This document shows positions 32,766 through 45,814 of a stretch of 64,000 nt of DNA, one piece after another (position 1 is the first letter of the stretch; each line of letters begins with the position of its first letter). The stretch is from the NCBI GenBank assembly GCA_029959085.1, contig JARWIR010000018.1:4774001-4838000 (forward strand), in the 5' to 3' direction. The stretch comes from Nemophila menziesii (Eukaryota; Streptophyta; Magnoliopsida; Boraginales; Hydrophyllaceae). The notes under the pieces were generated by a model. That model made no database searches. It saw only the letters and a program-made list of their open reading frames with translations, and had not been told where the DNA came from. A program made the position numbers and the translations under genes.

Positions 32766-33962
32766 AGGTTTCACCCTTCTTTGGCGTTTGTTCAATGTAG
32801 TGAAACTCGAAGGGTTACCTCGCGCGCTACACGGATATGATGAGGTACATGACCTCCCCACAATTTGGATCTTCCACACTAATGGTATCCTCACCTCCAT
32901 AATGTATACTAAATTGATAACCATAACCCACGAATGTATATTTTCTGGTTGAATGTCCAAACTCTATAATTCCATGAGGCGTCACCTTATTAACAATGAA
33001 CAGACCCAACCACTTTTATCTCAAGTTTTTTGGATAATTGCTAAACTTGGAGTTGTACTTGAGGTCCCTTTGTACTACTTCAAACTTCTTCTTTTGAATC
33101 CACTAATCATGGAATTTCTGGGTTTTGTCTTTATCTCCCAATAAGCTCTTAATTCAAATTCAAGAGGTAAGTTACAATTTTTACAATACACCATTAAAAA
33201 CAATGATGCACCTAGGGGCGTCTCCAAAGTTGTTTTATAAGCCCATAGTGAATCATCTGACTTCATTGACCAATCCTTTATTTCTTATTTTTCTAGCTCC
33301 GTCTTAACCCATATCTGAAGGGATTAATCTTACCTTTAGTACACATAAATAAAACTAAATTTAATAATACATACTACAAAAGCAATAAACTAGTCTACAA
33401 ATAGGTTTTCACCCTTCTTTGGCGTTTGTCCATATGTAGTGAAATCGAAGGGTTACCTCGCGCGCTCCACGGATATGATGAGTTACATGAACTCGATTTG
33501 GATCTTCCACACCAATGGTATCCTCACCTCCATGATGTATACTAAATTGATAAACATAACCCATGAATGTATATTTTCTGGTGAATTTCCAAGTTCCATA
33601 GTCCATGAGGCGTCACCTTACTAACTATGAACGGACCCGACCATTTTTATCTCATGTTTCTTGGATAATTTCTTAACTTGGAGTTATACTTGAGGTCCCT
33701 TTGTTCTACTTCAAAGTTCTTCTTTTAAATCCACTTATCATGGAATTTCTTGGTTTTCTCTTTATCTCCCAATAAGCTCTTAATTCAAACTCAAGAGGTA
33801 AGTTAAAAGTTTTACAATACACCATTAAATACAATGATGCAACTATGGGTGTCTTCAAAGTTGTTTTATAATCCCTCAGTGAATCATCTGACTTCATTGA
33901 CCAATCCTTTATTTCTTGTTGGTCCAGCTCCGTCTTAACCCATATCTAAAGGGATTAATCTT
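32695..33962. repeat. Tandem duplication of about 635 bp, unit 2 only
   Basis: Two diverged copies, about 32695-33331 and 33332-33962, both begin CCTTTAGTACACATAAATAA and end near GGGATTAATCTT. They cover the end of the 3' noncoding DNA and the C-terminal half of the integrase remnant. The second copy has diverged further and has small deletions. Confidence 0.8.
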
Positions 33963-34630
33963 AGAGGGTCTTCTCAAGTATATATTTAATCTTATGATTA
34001 GAGATTTCAGATTGACCATTTGTTTTGGGGTGTTAAGAGGTAGACACTCGATGTCTCATTCCATATTTCACAAGTACCGTCTGTATGTATTTATTCAAAA
34101 AATACTTACCTCATCACTAATACTGACTCTTGGTGTCTCATGTCTTGTGAAAATATGTGACTTAAAGTATTTAACCACCTCTCTTCCAAAATTTGTAGGT
34201 ACCAATAAGTAGTCAACAACTAGTTATATGTATTTATTTCCAAGGGATGAATACAAACGATCCCATGAAATCAATTCCACAAACATAAAAAATCTACACC
34301 TCAAAAACATTTTTGAGTAGCATCTCGTCAAACCTCAAAATATTTCAAGTGAATTGGCATCTTTTACATTGCTTATGGCCAATCAAAACTGTATTGAAGT
34401 ACCTTAGTGGTTGAGCGTTCACCCTTGAAATATCCTTCATATGGTGAGTCGTGACATCTCGCTATAACATCACGAATTTCATGTTATGACACACACTTTT
34501 CATTCATCTGATCAATACATACTTTTAACATTAACAAATCTTCCAAAATAAGTTCTTGGCGTGGTGAATCAATATCTTCTTCTCGTGTGGTGTGCTTCCG
34601 ATAGGAAATGATCCACTCATGTCGATTGCT
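33460..34630 (-). pseudogene. Gypsy integrase remnant, unit 2
   Basis: Same block order as unit 1: zinc-binding region near 34.4 kb, core near 34.1-34.25 kb, a DDSLRDYKTTLKTPIVASLY block at 33706-33897 and C-terminal fragments at about 33.47 kb. A second C-terminal half precedes it at 32840-33266 because of the tandem duplication (GLFIVNKVTPHG, GEDTISVEDPN, GEVMYL). Confidence 0.75.
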
Positions 34631-35490
34631 AAGACAAGTTTATAATATTTATAGGATGATAAAATTTGACATAAGGTCTTATTTATTTATTTGTTTTAAA
34701 AGTTGTTTATCACCCAACACTTTTTTCATAAATTCTCCTTTTAAGTCCAAAATCTTTCAAAGAGCCCCCATTACAAACACTCCTACACCCCAACTATCGT
34801 ACAATTTTTTCCGTACCCCAGGTCCCTAGTTTTGTTTTCTAATTCATATTGTTTAAATTTGTTTTATACATAATTTTTTATAGATTTGTTGTGTTTTTAT
34901 TTTTTTCTAAAATTATTCTAATAAGCTGCTCCTCTAGGATATGTTCTTTTTCAAAGAAAAAGAGCCATCCTTTAAGAATTTATTAGTCCTCTCAATAATC
35001 CATATTTCATAAAGTAAAATAACAATGCAAGGAGTGATGTACATAAGCTTTTTTCCTAAAAAAACAAAGTTTCAGTAAAATATCTGAAGAATAATTCATG
35101 CTTAACTTTTTTTCATTTTTGTTACAAGAAATATGTATTAGCCATATCAAACATTTTCTCATAAAACAGACATATTTAAGAATTTTGATGGTAACCTTCC
35201 AGTTTTATGGGGCCACCCAGCTGAACCTCATATATATATATTACATGAAGCAAAGCTGCATTACGGTAATAAAAACGTGGAGTAAATGATAAATTTATAA
35301 AATGTTGTTGGGGTACGAGAAAAATATTATGTTTCATTTTTTTAAATAAAAATAAAGATATAAAAAACCAATTCTTATAAACCAATAAACTATAATTTTA
35401 GTTTTCATACGAATCAATAAAAGAAAAAAAAACGTCCACAAGACAATTCAAAGTATAGTCTCATGGCACATAAACATAAAAAATAATTTA
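34631..35490. other. Unit 2 spacer, unrecognised
   Basis: Conserved counterpart of 25011-25840. No domain recognised. Confidence 0.4.
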
Positions 35491-35499
35491 AAAAATCTT

Positions 35500-35960
35500 G
35501 TTTCTCTACTCATCTTCACTCTTAGTTCCGTCATCGTTAAGGAATTTATCGTTGACCATCTTTGATAGGTTGGGTATTGTTTTTGAACATTTGTTATATT
35601 GTTTTTATACCCCATTTGATACCCCTTGTTAAAGCCTTCCTCGCCAATATTTCTCAATAACCTCTCAAACTCTTTTGATTACATATAATTAGAATAACTT
35701 TCTTGTTTCAAATTAGAATTGACTTTTGTCACTTCTCACGCGTCACTGATTTCAAGGTAGATCTGAATTAAATGAATTTTTTTCAAAATATCTGACCAGT
35801 TAATAGTGGTGACTGAAACAATATGACGTTAAGAGTTTTCCAGTATACGCTATAGCTTTCCCAAAATGACTTTTATCTCTCTTTACGCCTAGGCTTAGGT
35901 TTGGAATTCAATTCTTGACTTCTATTCACCTCCTTGAACTCTAATTTCAGTAATTTACCT
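35500..35960 (-). pseudogene. Unrecognised exon-like stretch, unit 2 copy
   Basis: MRNIGEEGFNKGYQMGYKNN is open from 35657; the acidic tail KMVNDKFLNDDGTKSEDE ends in TAG at 35506-35508, in a different frame. A basic NSKPKP-type block lies near 35.9 kb. Confidence 0.45.
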
Positions 35961-36049
35961 AATGTTTACACACTAAACATACAACTAAAGTACAAAAACT
36001 GTATAAATAACATAATGTCCTAAACAATGTAAAAAAGTAAGATATGGAA

Positions 36050-36669
36050 AATATTAAGGAAAAACTCACTTAGGTCTCGTAAACCCTAAAAAATATATCC
36101 CATGAGTAGATTAATTTATCACAAAAGAAGAGCGCAAAATAGAAAGAGAATGAATGCTACTAAAGAAACTATCTTAATAACTCTCATATAGTGGTGTCTA
36201 AGAAATAATACACAAATACATGTAATAAACAAAAGGTTAACATGTCACAAATTTAATATTGGATTAACGTCGCAATGCAAGAAGGAGTGGTTCTCAATTA
36301 GGTTTATATGGAGACTATAGGGAATTCATAGGTCCTCTCTTATGTCTAATGGTACACTTAGTTATTCATTAATCTTTCAATCGTTACTCATCCAAATAGC
36401 TAGAAATCCTAAGGTCTTTTCAGTTATAGCGTAGGATTAGGAATATTGTGATAGATATATCCGGATTATGTAAAGTGATCTTTTGAATCTCTACTCACTA
36501 ACCATCAACGAATCTCCATATAGCTTGAGTTACTCTCGAGAATTACCTAACTTAACCCAATGTCGATACTATAATCTTAGCATCCCCAAATACCCAGTAG
36601 CACTACTTGATGATTTACAACAATTTCCACGTTGTCAGTTTTTTTCATCTATTCTTCTTTATATATATT

Positions 36670-36751
<82 letters not shown>

Positions 36752-37865
36752 ATACATATATTAAGCTAGTAATGACACTCTTTATGAGGTGAGATGTCAT
36801 ACCACTTATTTTTTTCCTCTTTTTTCAAGACCCCAATAAATCATTACAATACAAATATTTCAGCAATAGATCACAATTAAAAGCTCATAAAATCCCCACC
36901 CAATGTTCCCATAATATGGTGCCACCATCCCAAACTCAAGCTCTACTAGTACTAGTATTAGGGTTGTCATATCGGAAAGTCTTATAATCTTAGAAGTATG
37001 GCTTATAACATGGAAAAAAACTAGGCTAAAAGATAAAAAGGGCCTTAGGTGGATGATAAATTAATAAACATGGGCGAGCAAACTGAAAGATAAAAGTGAC
37101 TCATCAAATAAGTGCATTAAACATTTTCCTCACTACTAGAGTTTGTTATTTTCTCACTTTTAGTTCATAAGATAAGCGAGTTATTCTCGCTCAAGCTTTC
37201 CTATATTTAAACTTAACTTCTACGCATTGCTGATTAATCCTATTTATCCTCTATTAAATTTCTTCATGCATATACGTTACGCATTTTGCGAAATCTTTCA
37301 AAACACACAATTCCCTATCATTAACTTGCTAAACCCAGGCTATAAAAAGGAAAATTCACTACATTCTACATCTATTCCTTATACCAATATTTTTACAAAT
37401 TTTATGGTTTTTAAGAAATTAATAACAAAACGACAAAATGAGGAAAATGAATACCCCATCCCAATGCACACCTGAGTAGTGTCCGTAAAACTCGAAAAAG
37501 TCTCAAAAAATAAATAAAATTATAAATATACATTAATCAAATAAAAGAGTTTAAGGAAAGGGTTTAGGAGACATTAAGAGGTCGTATCACATCTCCTCAA
37601 AAACGCGGTCAAAATAGGTCTCAGTAATTTCTTCCCTAATTTTCACCATGATGCGCTCAATATCTCGCATTAGGTTCTACTGGTTCATGATATTGTTGTG
37701 CTGTAACTTTTCTACTCTTGCAATTATATTCATTAGTGACACGACCCACGCTAGGGACCGGTTTCAAAGTTATACATACATCTTCATGGAGTTGAGGAAG
37801 AACAGTGATCATTTGTAATTGGTTATTTCCCTTTTTCTTTAGCCAGAACTATATACCTCTCACTT
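36050..37865 (-). other. Unit 2 gypsy 3' noncoding segment with long AT microsatellite
   Basis: Counterpart of 26390-28187. The TA tract (about 36658-36761) is the longest in the array; frames rich in alternating Ile and Tyr at 36483-36792 are artefacts of it. Confidence 0.6.
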
Positions 37866-39471
37866 TGTAAATATTTGAAGACCAGACCTCCGATAACAGA
37901 CTAGGCAGAATGACTAAACCCGTTAGAGATTAAAGCCGTGAAGAACATAGTCTAGACCTCCAAAGACAAAACTAGGTGGAATGTCTAAACATGTTGAAGA
38001 GTGATCTAAAAAGATGGATACCAGATGCGCGACACAATTTATCATCAAACTTTTGAATTTAACTTAAAGTTTAATCCAACATATTAAGAAATTACATCCA
38101 AAGACTTGGACCTAATGTATATAAAGGACACAATATATGCGTTAGTGTATAGGTGTGCGACAAAACTGTGCACTCTCTTCTGCTAATGCATCAAAGAAAG
38201 CTTGGTTCAAAAAAACTATCCTCCTGATACAAAAACCAAATATTCAACAATAATTTTAAAATCTTAGAATATTTTGATCTATAAATTATTAACATATTTT
38301 TTTTTGTAAACCAACTTTAATTGAGGTTAACATTACCTGGACTAATTTGATATGAAAAAAGTATACAAGTCACATTTATACACTTTAATTCCAAAGGTTT
38401 TCGAATAAGCATTCAATCAGACTGAACAACATAACACTAATAGCATTTCACATTATTAAACCATGTAAATCTGCATTTTTTTTAAAGATTGAATAGCATA
38501 GTCTATAATGCAATAGTAATTTTCTACCATTCGAAACACTAATGTATATCTGGCCAACAACATAACACAAGGACCAATAAAAAAATTAACTATATTATGT
38601 ATTTAAATCTTGAACTTGTATTACCATAAAATAAATGATTTGACTAAGCTACATTCTGCATAAAGAGATATAGAGTGATAAAAACTTCATAGGTACCTTA
38701 AATATCTGCAATTAATCTAAAAAAACATTAAATTTTCCAAAAACTCGAAGTTAGAAACCTTAATCAATATATTAAATTTCCTTACAAATCTGTAAATCTG
38801 TAAATTTGCAACTAATAAGCATTCACGATTTCATTTGTGCTCATCATTTTCTCTGATGAATAAATAACTTAATAAATAAATAAATAATAAATTATCACAT
38901 ATAATAAGGTATAAATAGAGAAATCAAATAGTACCTTGTGTTGGTTATATGCACTGATGGACAACTTAGTTATCTCCATAATGGTGATATCCCAAACATA
39001 AAAAAATACATAATAGTCTCGGGTTGAACCCGAGAATTAACTTCTTCTTTTTTACCCGATGGACAAATCTTTGGGCTAGTTTTTTTCAATTTTAGTCCGG
39101 ATATTAATTAAATTCAAGGTGGGTTAAAAATTTTTAGGGTTCGACAAGATTAGGTTGGATTTTTTAATGGTCTTTGCTCAACTTTAGTTTTGGGTATTAT
39201 CCCACATTACTGTTAGCTAAGGTTGTTAAAAAAATATTTAAATTGTTATATTAGAAATAATGTTTTTGAAAAAATAACCATTGTGGGCTCAAGCCCACTT
39301 TAACTATTGTTTAAACAGCCAATTCACCTACCCAGTCCACAAACAATCGCACACTCTGTCCCTCACTATATATACATATAGTAATCATGAAACCTTACTA
39401 CATACTCAATATAGGGTTTCTATTTGTTTTTATTTTTTGCTTAGGGTTTTGAAACAAGGGAGGATAGCAGA

Positions 39472-40511
39472 GCCGCCGTCCTGGGCAAGTGCAACTGCAC
39501 AAGACCCTTTCAATGTGAAAAAAAATATTTTCAATTCTTAATAAATTTATATGTTTTCTCTTAATTTACTAGATCTATCGTAATTATCATTATAAACAAA
39601 AAAATAGTACACCTGTATTTCAACATGTTATATTTTAAATATTATAGGATTCATCAAATCTTCAAGGTCGAGGTAATTTATATTTTAATAATATATATTT
39701 AATTTTGTTTATATTATATGATTAAGTATAATACATATATTAATTTTATAATTTGTTAATGATTTAAATTATAATTATAAATCTTGCACTTGATGGTGGT
39801 AATTTTTTTCTTTTGTCTGTTGTAATTTTATTTCAAGTTGTAAATACTTTTGTGGCGAACAATCATTAAGTTGTAAGTTTTCGTACTCTTTTTTCTTTTC
39901 TCAAAATATTGCAAGTTGCAATATAGATCTTACAAATTACATATGCTTGTAACAATTTTTGGAAAAAAAACGTTTACAATTTACAAATTGTATGCAAATA
40001 GAAATTACAATATGGTTTGTTTAAAATTTGAAAAAAATGATGTTTTGATAATTTTTCATTTTTATAGAATTTTTTTTATACAACATTTTTTTTAAAAAGA
40101 ATTTTTTTAATATGTATGTAAGCCTCCAACATGTGGATCTGTCCTTGTTAATTGGTTTTTATATATATTAGAAGCATAGAATTTAAATTATTATTTATTA
40201 AATATATTATTTGTATATATATCAAAATAATTTTTTACAGTAATTAAAAGATGAAGAATTTAAATAAAAATTGATTAGTTGATGTTAACAATTATTTTTT
40301 TAAAATTTATTAGGCTCGATTAGAGTGATGTAAGAATTTTAATACTTTACTATTCTAATCTAACATGCTAAAATATATTTTATATATGTTACTTTATTGA
40401 ATGTTAGAAATATTTTTATAGAGTTTATAATAATAAATTTAAGTAATTTTCTTTATATTATAACATTATTTCGATACAAAGGCCCAATTTGAAATTTTTA
40501 CCTCTTTTCTA
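39472..40511. mobile_element. Left-arm insertion with exact 8-bp duplication, unit 3
   Basis: ATAGCAGA occurs at 39464-39471 and again at 40512-40519, bracketing GCCGCCGTCCTGGGCAAGTG ... CTCTTTTCTA. The uninterrupted ORF copy at 40801 contains the same site once (GGATAGCAGAAGAGAG), acting as an empty-site reference. No transposase or clear terminal inverted repeat. Confidence 0.65.
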
Positions 40512-40800
40512 ATAGCAGAAGAGAGTTGGGTTGTCATTAGATTTGACGATTGGAGAGGACTTGGTTTCATCAAGCCAGATAATAGCAGTAACACGGCAAC
40601 TGTATTCCACTAAGACCGGGTTGATCTAGCTAAGTGTGTTAAAAAAATATTAAAATTGTCACCTACCCTGCTCGCAAACAATTCATTATACGTACCCTCT
40701 GTCTCTCACTATATATACATAATAGTAATCAGGAAACCTTACTCAATACTCAATTTAGGATTTAGATTTATTTTCATTTCTTGCTTAGGGTTTTGAAACG

Positions 40801-41034
40801 ATGGAGGATATCAGAAGAGAGAGTGGGTTTGTCATTAGATTTGACGATTGGAGAAGTTTTTGTTTCATCAAGCCAAATAATAGTGGTGACGGCAGCGGTG
40901 ACGTCCTTGTTCAATTTGCTTATATCATAACTGACTGTAATGTTCGCTACCGTGCATACAACTCTATGATGGCCAATAGGTTGAGTTTTATGCCCTCAAA
41001 GAGGGGGCCAAAAGTAAGTCTCTTGAGGTTTTGA
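40801..41034 (+). CDS. Cold-shock-domain-like ORF fragment, unit 3, left arm
   Basis: 77 residues, MEDIRRESGFVIRFDDWRSF then CFIKPNNSGDGSGDVLVQFA. The glycine of FGFI is Cys in this copy; the RNP2-like strand is VLVQFAYI. It continues NRLSFMPSKRGPKVS to a TGA. The TATA/leader block is at about 40707-40800 and the start context is GAAACGATGG. In the adjacent frame the sequence stays open towards the centre (LDVL-like then NGLKRSMG), as expected if the ancestral frame continued. Confidence 0.6.
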   Translation: MEDIRRESGFVIRFDDWRSFCFIKPNNSGDGSGDVLVQFAYIITDCNVRYRAYNSMMANRLSFMPSKRGPKVSLLRF

Positions 41035-41178
41035 TCTTAGCTGTTGAGAGTGGTTTGAAAAGGAGCATGGGTAATTGGAACCATGGTAGCAGATATTGTT
41101 CTACCACGACTCCAATTACCTATGCTCCTTTTCAAACCATTATCAACAGTTGAGACCAAAACATCAAGAGCCTTACTT

Positions 41179-41388
41179 TTACCCCCTCTTTGAGGGCATA
41201 AAACTCAACCTTTTGGCCAGTATACAATTGTATGCATGGTAGCGAACATTAGAGTCGGTCCTGATATCAGAAAAGTCAACAACGGCGTCACCGCTGCCGT
41301 CACCACTATAATTTGACTTGATGAAACCAGATCTTCTCCAATCGTCAAATCTTATGACAAACCCATTCTCTCTTCTGCTATCCTCCAT
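41179..41388 (-). CDS. Cold-shock-domain-like ORF fragment, unit 3, right arm
   Basis: Mirror copy; ATG at 41386-41388 is the counterpart of the other starts (an extra ATG directly precedes it). Reads MEDSRRENGFVIRFDDWRRS then GFIKSNYSGDGSGDAVVDFS. Pro25 of FIKP is Ser here. Ends SKRG and TAA, at the point where the frame changes in all copies. Confidence 0.6.
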   Translation of the reverse strand: MEDSRRENGFVIRFDDWRRSGFIKSNYSGDGSGDAVVDFSDIRTDSNVRYHAYNCILAKRLSFMPSKRG

Positions 41389-42021
41389 CATTTCAAAACC
41401 ATAAGCAAGAAGTGAAAATAAATCTAAATCCTAAATTGAGTATTGAGTAAGGTTTCTTGTTTACTATTATGTATATATACTGAGAGACAGAGGATGCGTA
41501 TAATGAATTGTTTGTATAATGAAATGTTTGTAGGCAGGGTAGGTGACAATTTTAATATTTTTTAACATGCTTAGCTAAGAGTAATGTTGGCAAAACTAGG
41601 GCTGAGCAAAGACCATTTAAAAATCCAACCCGGTCTTTTTTAACCCTCAATATTATTAACCCACCTAGAATTTAATTAATAATCCGAATTAAAATTAAAA
41701 AAACTAGTTCAAAGATTTGGACTTCGGCTGAAAAAGAAAAAGTTAATTCTCGGGTTCTTCCCCCAAGACCCAGTTCTTTAACAAAAAAACATATATAAAA
41801 CTCTTTCGAAATCTATCGTCCAATATCTATTACTCTTGTTCTTAATTATATCCTCTTTCCTTTCCCTCTCTAGATTTTAGCTTACTTTATAACATGTTAA
41901 GGTAATCCATCTAGTTTTGTCTTCGGATGTCTAGACTACACCTCTTAACAGCTTCAATCTCCAATGGGTTTAGTCATTCTACCTAGTCTGTTATCGGAGG
42001 TCTAGTCTTTAAATATTTACA

Positions 42022-43214
42022 CCTCGAATCTATTTAATTACCTCGTGTTTTGGCTTCTTCTCGTGTGAATTATGAATGAGAAGAGATGTTTCTTTTGTTT
42101 CCACTAGTGCTTTCTTGTTACTCTTCTTTGCCAAGCTTTGTACCATTCTCTTGTAAGCCATCACATCCTTTCATTTTGTCATCTCAGTAACAAGCAACTT
42201 TATGATAAACCAAGTATGAGTTAATCTCTTGAACTGTAAATGAATGGTGTTATTTTGGTTGTAATGGTAGGAGGATATGTAATGCTGATTGGACGAAGTG
42301 TTGTGAGGAAGGAAGGAAGAATAAAAGATTTCTTTGATGGTGTAATATGAAGGAAGAAAGAAGAAATTTTGAAGAATGAATAATCTGTAGTAATTTGTGT
42401 TGTTGTGGAATGGATTAAGTGAATATTATGTGTTTATGAAAGATGGTTTGAAATTCTGGTGGTGTTTTGGTGTGTTTTTAAAGGTTTTCTCAATATTCAA
42501 AGGTGCTTCAATGGAGTTTGGGTGTGGAATTTTGTATTAATGTAATAGAAGAAGGCATGAAAATAGGGTTTAGTTTGTAGAAAACCTTAGGGTTTCCTTT
42601 ATCTTTGTCTAAACCGCCTCCTTGTGTTTTACAACACCTCCTTCATGCTACAACTATCATTGCGACGCTGATGTTGCGAATTCCTATGTCAATATTGTGC
42701 GGTGTACCGCACATATGCGCGGTGTACTACGTGAATGCTCCAATTCTTTATGAAATTTAATGCTTGGACATACCGTCGAGATGCTATCTGACGTACGGTG
42801 TACCGCACCAATACTTCACATCTATGTTTCGTTACATGTGTCGTAATCCGTTCACACGGTCCTTTTTCGCGGAAGGTGTACCTTTATTTTGGTGCGGTGC
42901 ACCGCACCAGCCTTGACATATTTTCCAAATTGAAGTTCGTGTGATCAACCTGACATTTCGGTTGTGTGCGGTGCACCGCGATTCTCATGCGCTATACCAC
43001 ACAAAGTGATGTAAGCACGATTATTCAAGCTCTTTCCTCCAAACTCAAAGATGTACCTACATACACAACAAAATGATTAACTTTCTTCTCCAATTACCTT
43101 TAGTACACATAAATAAAACTAAATCTAATAATGCACCCTACAAAAGCTATAAACTAGTCACAAATAGTTTTTCACCCTTCTTTGGCGTTTGTTCAATGTA
43201 GTGAAACTCTAAGG
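42022..43214 (-). other. Unit 3 gypsy-derived 3' noncoding DNA with palindrome cluster
   Basis: Counterpart of 4619-5599. The cluster at about 42695-42985 includes GGTGCGGTGCACCGCACC at 42891-42908, a perfect 18-bp palindrome, plus GTGCGGTGTACCGCAC near 42697 and GTGCGGTGCACCGCG near 42967. Confidence 0.6.
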
Positions 43215-44405
43215 GTTACCTCGCGCGCTACACGGATATGATGAGGTACATGCCCTCCCCATAATTTGGATCTTCCACACTAATGGTATCCTCAGCTTTA
43301 TGATGTATACTAAATTGATAACCATAACCCATGAATGTATATTTTCTGGTTGAATGTCCAAGCTCTATAGTTCCATGAGGCGTCACCTTACTAACAATGA
43401 ACAGACCCGACCACTTTTATCTCAAGTTTCCTAGATAATTGCTAAACTTGGAGTTGTACTTGAGGTCCCTTTGTACTACTTCAACTTCCTCTTCTGAGTC
43501 CACTAATCATGGAATTTAAGGGTTTTCTCTATATCTCCCAATAAGCTCTTAATTCAAACTCAAGAGGTAAGTTACAAGTTTTACAATACACCATTTAATA
43601 CAATGATGCACCTAGGGGCGTCTCCAAAGTTGTTTTATAAGCCCATAGTTAATCATCTGACTTCATTGACCAATCCTTTATTTCTTATTTGTCTAGCTCC
43701 GTCGTAACCCATATCTGAAGGGATTAATCTTAGAGGGTCTTCTCAAGAATATATTTTATCTTGTGATTAGAGATTTCAGATTGACCATTTGTTTTGGGGT
43801 GGTAAGAGGTAGACACTCGATGTCTCATTCCATATTTCACAAGTACCGTCTTTAAGTATTTATCCAAAAAATACTTACGTCATTACTAATAACTACTCTT
43901 GGTGTCTCATGTCTTGTTAAAATATGTGACTTAATGTATTTAACCACCTCTCTTCCATAATTTGCAGGTACCAATAAGTAGTCAACAACTATTAATGTGT
44001 ATTTATTTCCATGGGATGAATACGAATGATCCCATGAAATCAATTCCTCAAACATAAAAAACTACACCTCTAAAACATTGTTGAGTAGAATCTCGTCAAA
44101 CCTCAAAATATTTCAAATGAATTGGCATCTCTTACATTGCTTGTGGCCAATAAAAACTGTATTGAAGTACCTTAGTGGTTGAGCGTTCACCCTTGAAATA
44201 TCCTTCATATGGTCAGTCGTGATATCTCGCTACAACATCAAGAATTCTATGCTATGACACACACTTTTCAATCATCTGATCAATACATACTTTTTACATG
44301 AACAAATCTTCCCAAAATAAGTTCTTGGCGTGGTGATACAATATCTTCTTCTCGTGTCGTGTGCTTTCGATAGGAAATGATCCACTCATGTCGATTGCTA
44401 ATACA
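43215..44405 (-). pseudogene. Gypsy integrase remnant, unit 3
   Basis: Zinc-binding blocks near 44.2 kb, core block at 43852-44055 ([31 protein letters not shown]), and C-terminal fragments near 43.25 kb. Stops and shifts throughout. Confidence 0.75.
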
Positions 44406-45250
44406 AGTTAATAATATTTATAGGAGGATAAAATTTTACATAAGGTGTTATTTATTTATTTGTTTTAAAAGTAGTTTATCACCCAACACTTTTTCATAAA
44501 TTCTACTTTTAAGTTCAAAATCTTTCAAAGAGCCCCCATCACAACCACTCCTACACCCCAACTAACATACCATTTTTTCCGTACCCCAGGTCCCTAGTTT
44601 TGTTTTCTAATTCATATTGTTTAAATTTGTTTTATACATAAATTTTTATAGATTTGTTGTGTTTTTAATTTCTTTCTAAAATTATTCTAATAAGCTGCTC
44701 CTCTAGGATAGGCTGTTTTAAAAAAAAAGAGCCATCCTTTAAGCATTTATTAGTCATCTCAATAATCCATAATTCATAAAGTAAAAATAACAATGCAAGG
44801 GGTGATGTACATAAGCTTGTTTCCTAAAATAACAAAGTTTCGGTACAATATCTGAATAATAATTCATGCTTAACTTTTTTTCATTTTTGTAACAAAAAAT
44901 ATGTATTAGCCATAGCAAACATTTTCGCATAAAAGAGACATATTTAAGAATTTTGATGGTAACCTTCCAGTTTTATGGGGCCACCCCGCTGAACCTCATA
45001 TATATTACATGAAGTAAAGCTGCATTACGATAATAAAAACGTGGTGTAAATGTTAAATTTATAAAATGTTGTTGGTGTACAAGAATAATATTATGTTTCA
45101 TTTTTGTAAGTAAAAAAAAGATATAAAAAACCAATTTTTATAACCCAGTAAAATATAATTTTTGTTTTCATACGAATCAACAAAAGCAAAATAATGTCCA
45201 CGAGATAATTCAAAGTATTGTCTTATGACACATAAACATAAAAAATAACT
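44406..45250. other. Unit 3 spacer, unrecognised
   Basis: Conserved counterpart of 25011-25840; nothing recognised. Confidence 0.4.
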
Positions 45251-45269
45251 TAACAAATCTTGTTTCTCT

Positions 45270-45710
45270 ACTCATCTTCACTCTCAGTTTCGTCATCGTT
45301 AAGGAATTTAGCGTTGAACATCTTTGTAGGTTGGGTATTGTTTTTGAACATTTGTTATATTGTTTTTATACCCCATTTAATATCACTTGTTAATGCCTTC
45401 CTTGCCAATATTTCTCAATAACCTCTAAAACTCTCTTGAATACTTATGATTAGAATAACTTTCTTGTTTCAAATTAGAATTGACTTTGTCACTTCTCACG
45501 CGTCACTGACTTCAAGGTACATCTGAATTAAATGAAATTTCTTCAAAATATCTGACCAGTTAATAGTGGTGACTGAAACAATATGATGTTAAGAGTTTTC
45601 CGGTATACGCTATAGCTTTCCCAAAGTGACTTTTATTTCTCTTTACGTCGAGGCTTAGGTTTGGAATTCAATTCTTGACTTCTATTCATCTCCTTGAACT
45701 CTAATGTCAG
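45270..45710 (-). pseudogene. Unrecognised exon-like stretch, unit 3 copy
   Basis: Same blocks as the other units, more decayed: the acidic tail ends near 45270 and the basic NSKPKPRRKEK block is near 45660. Confidence 0.4.
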
Positions 45711-45814
45711 TAATTTACCTAATGTTTATACACTAAACATACAACTAAAGTACAAAAACTGTATAAATAGCATAATGTCCTAAACAATGTAAAAAAGTAA
45801 GATATGGAAAATAT

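Larger units (their letters stand above)
37866..42021. mobile_element. Unit 3 foldback element
   Basis: Left tip TGTAAATATTTGAAG at 37866; right tip ends TTTAAATATTTACA at 42021. The centre has GTAG ending at 41089, an 11-base spacer (41090-41100) and CTAC from 41101. It keeps the left-arm block at about 38.09-38.57 kb that unit 2 lost, lacks about 165 bases near 39015, and shares the right-arm deletion of units 2 and 4 (junction CTCTCTAGATTTTAGCTTAC near 41870). Confidence 0.85.

Noticed and set aside
36483..36792. Open frames rich in alternating Ile and Tyr
   Set aside because: Translations of the TA microsatellite.
39281..39541. Frame joining the promoter block to the left-arm insertion (also at 59144)
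   Set aside because: It spans an insertion junction; the protein sequence has no family and differs after the junction between units.
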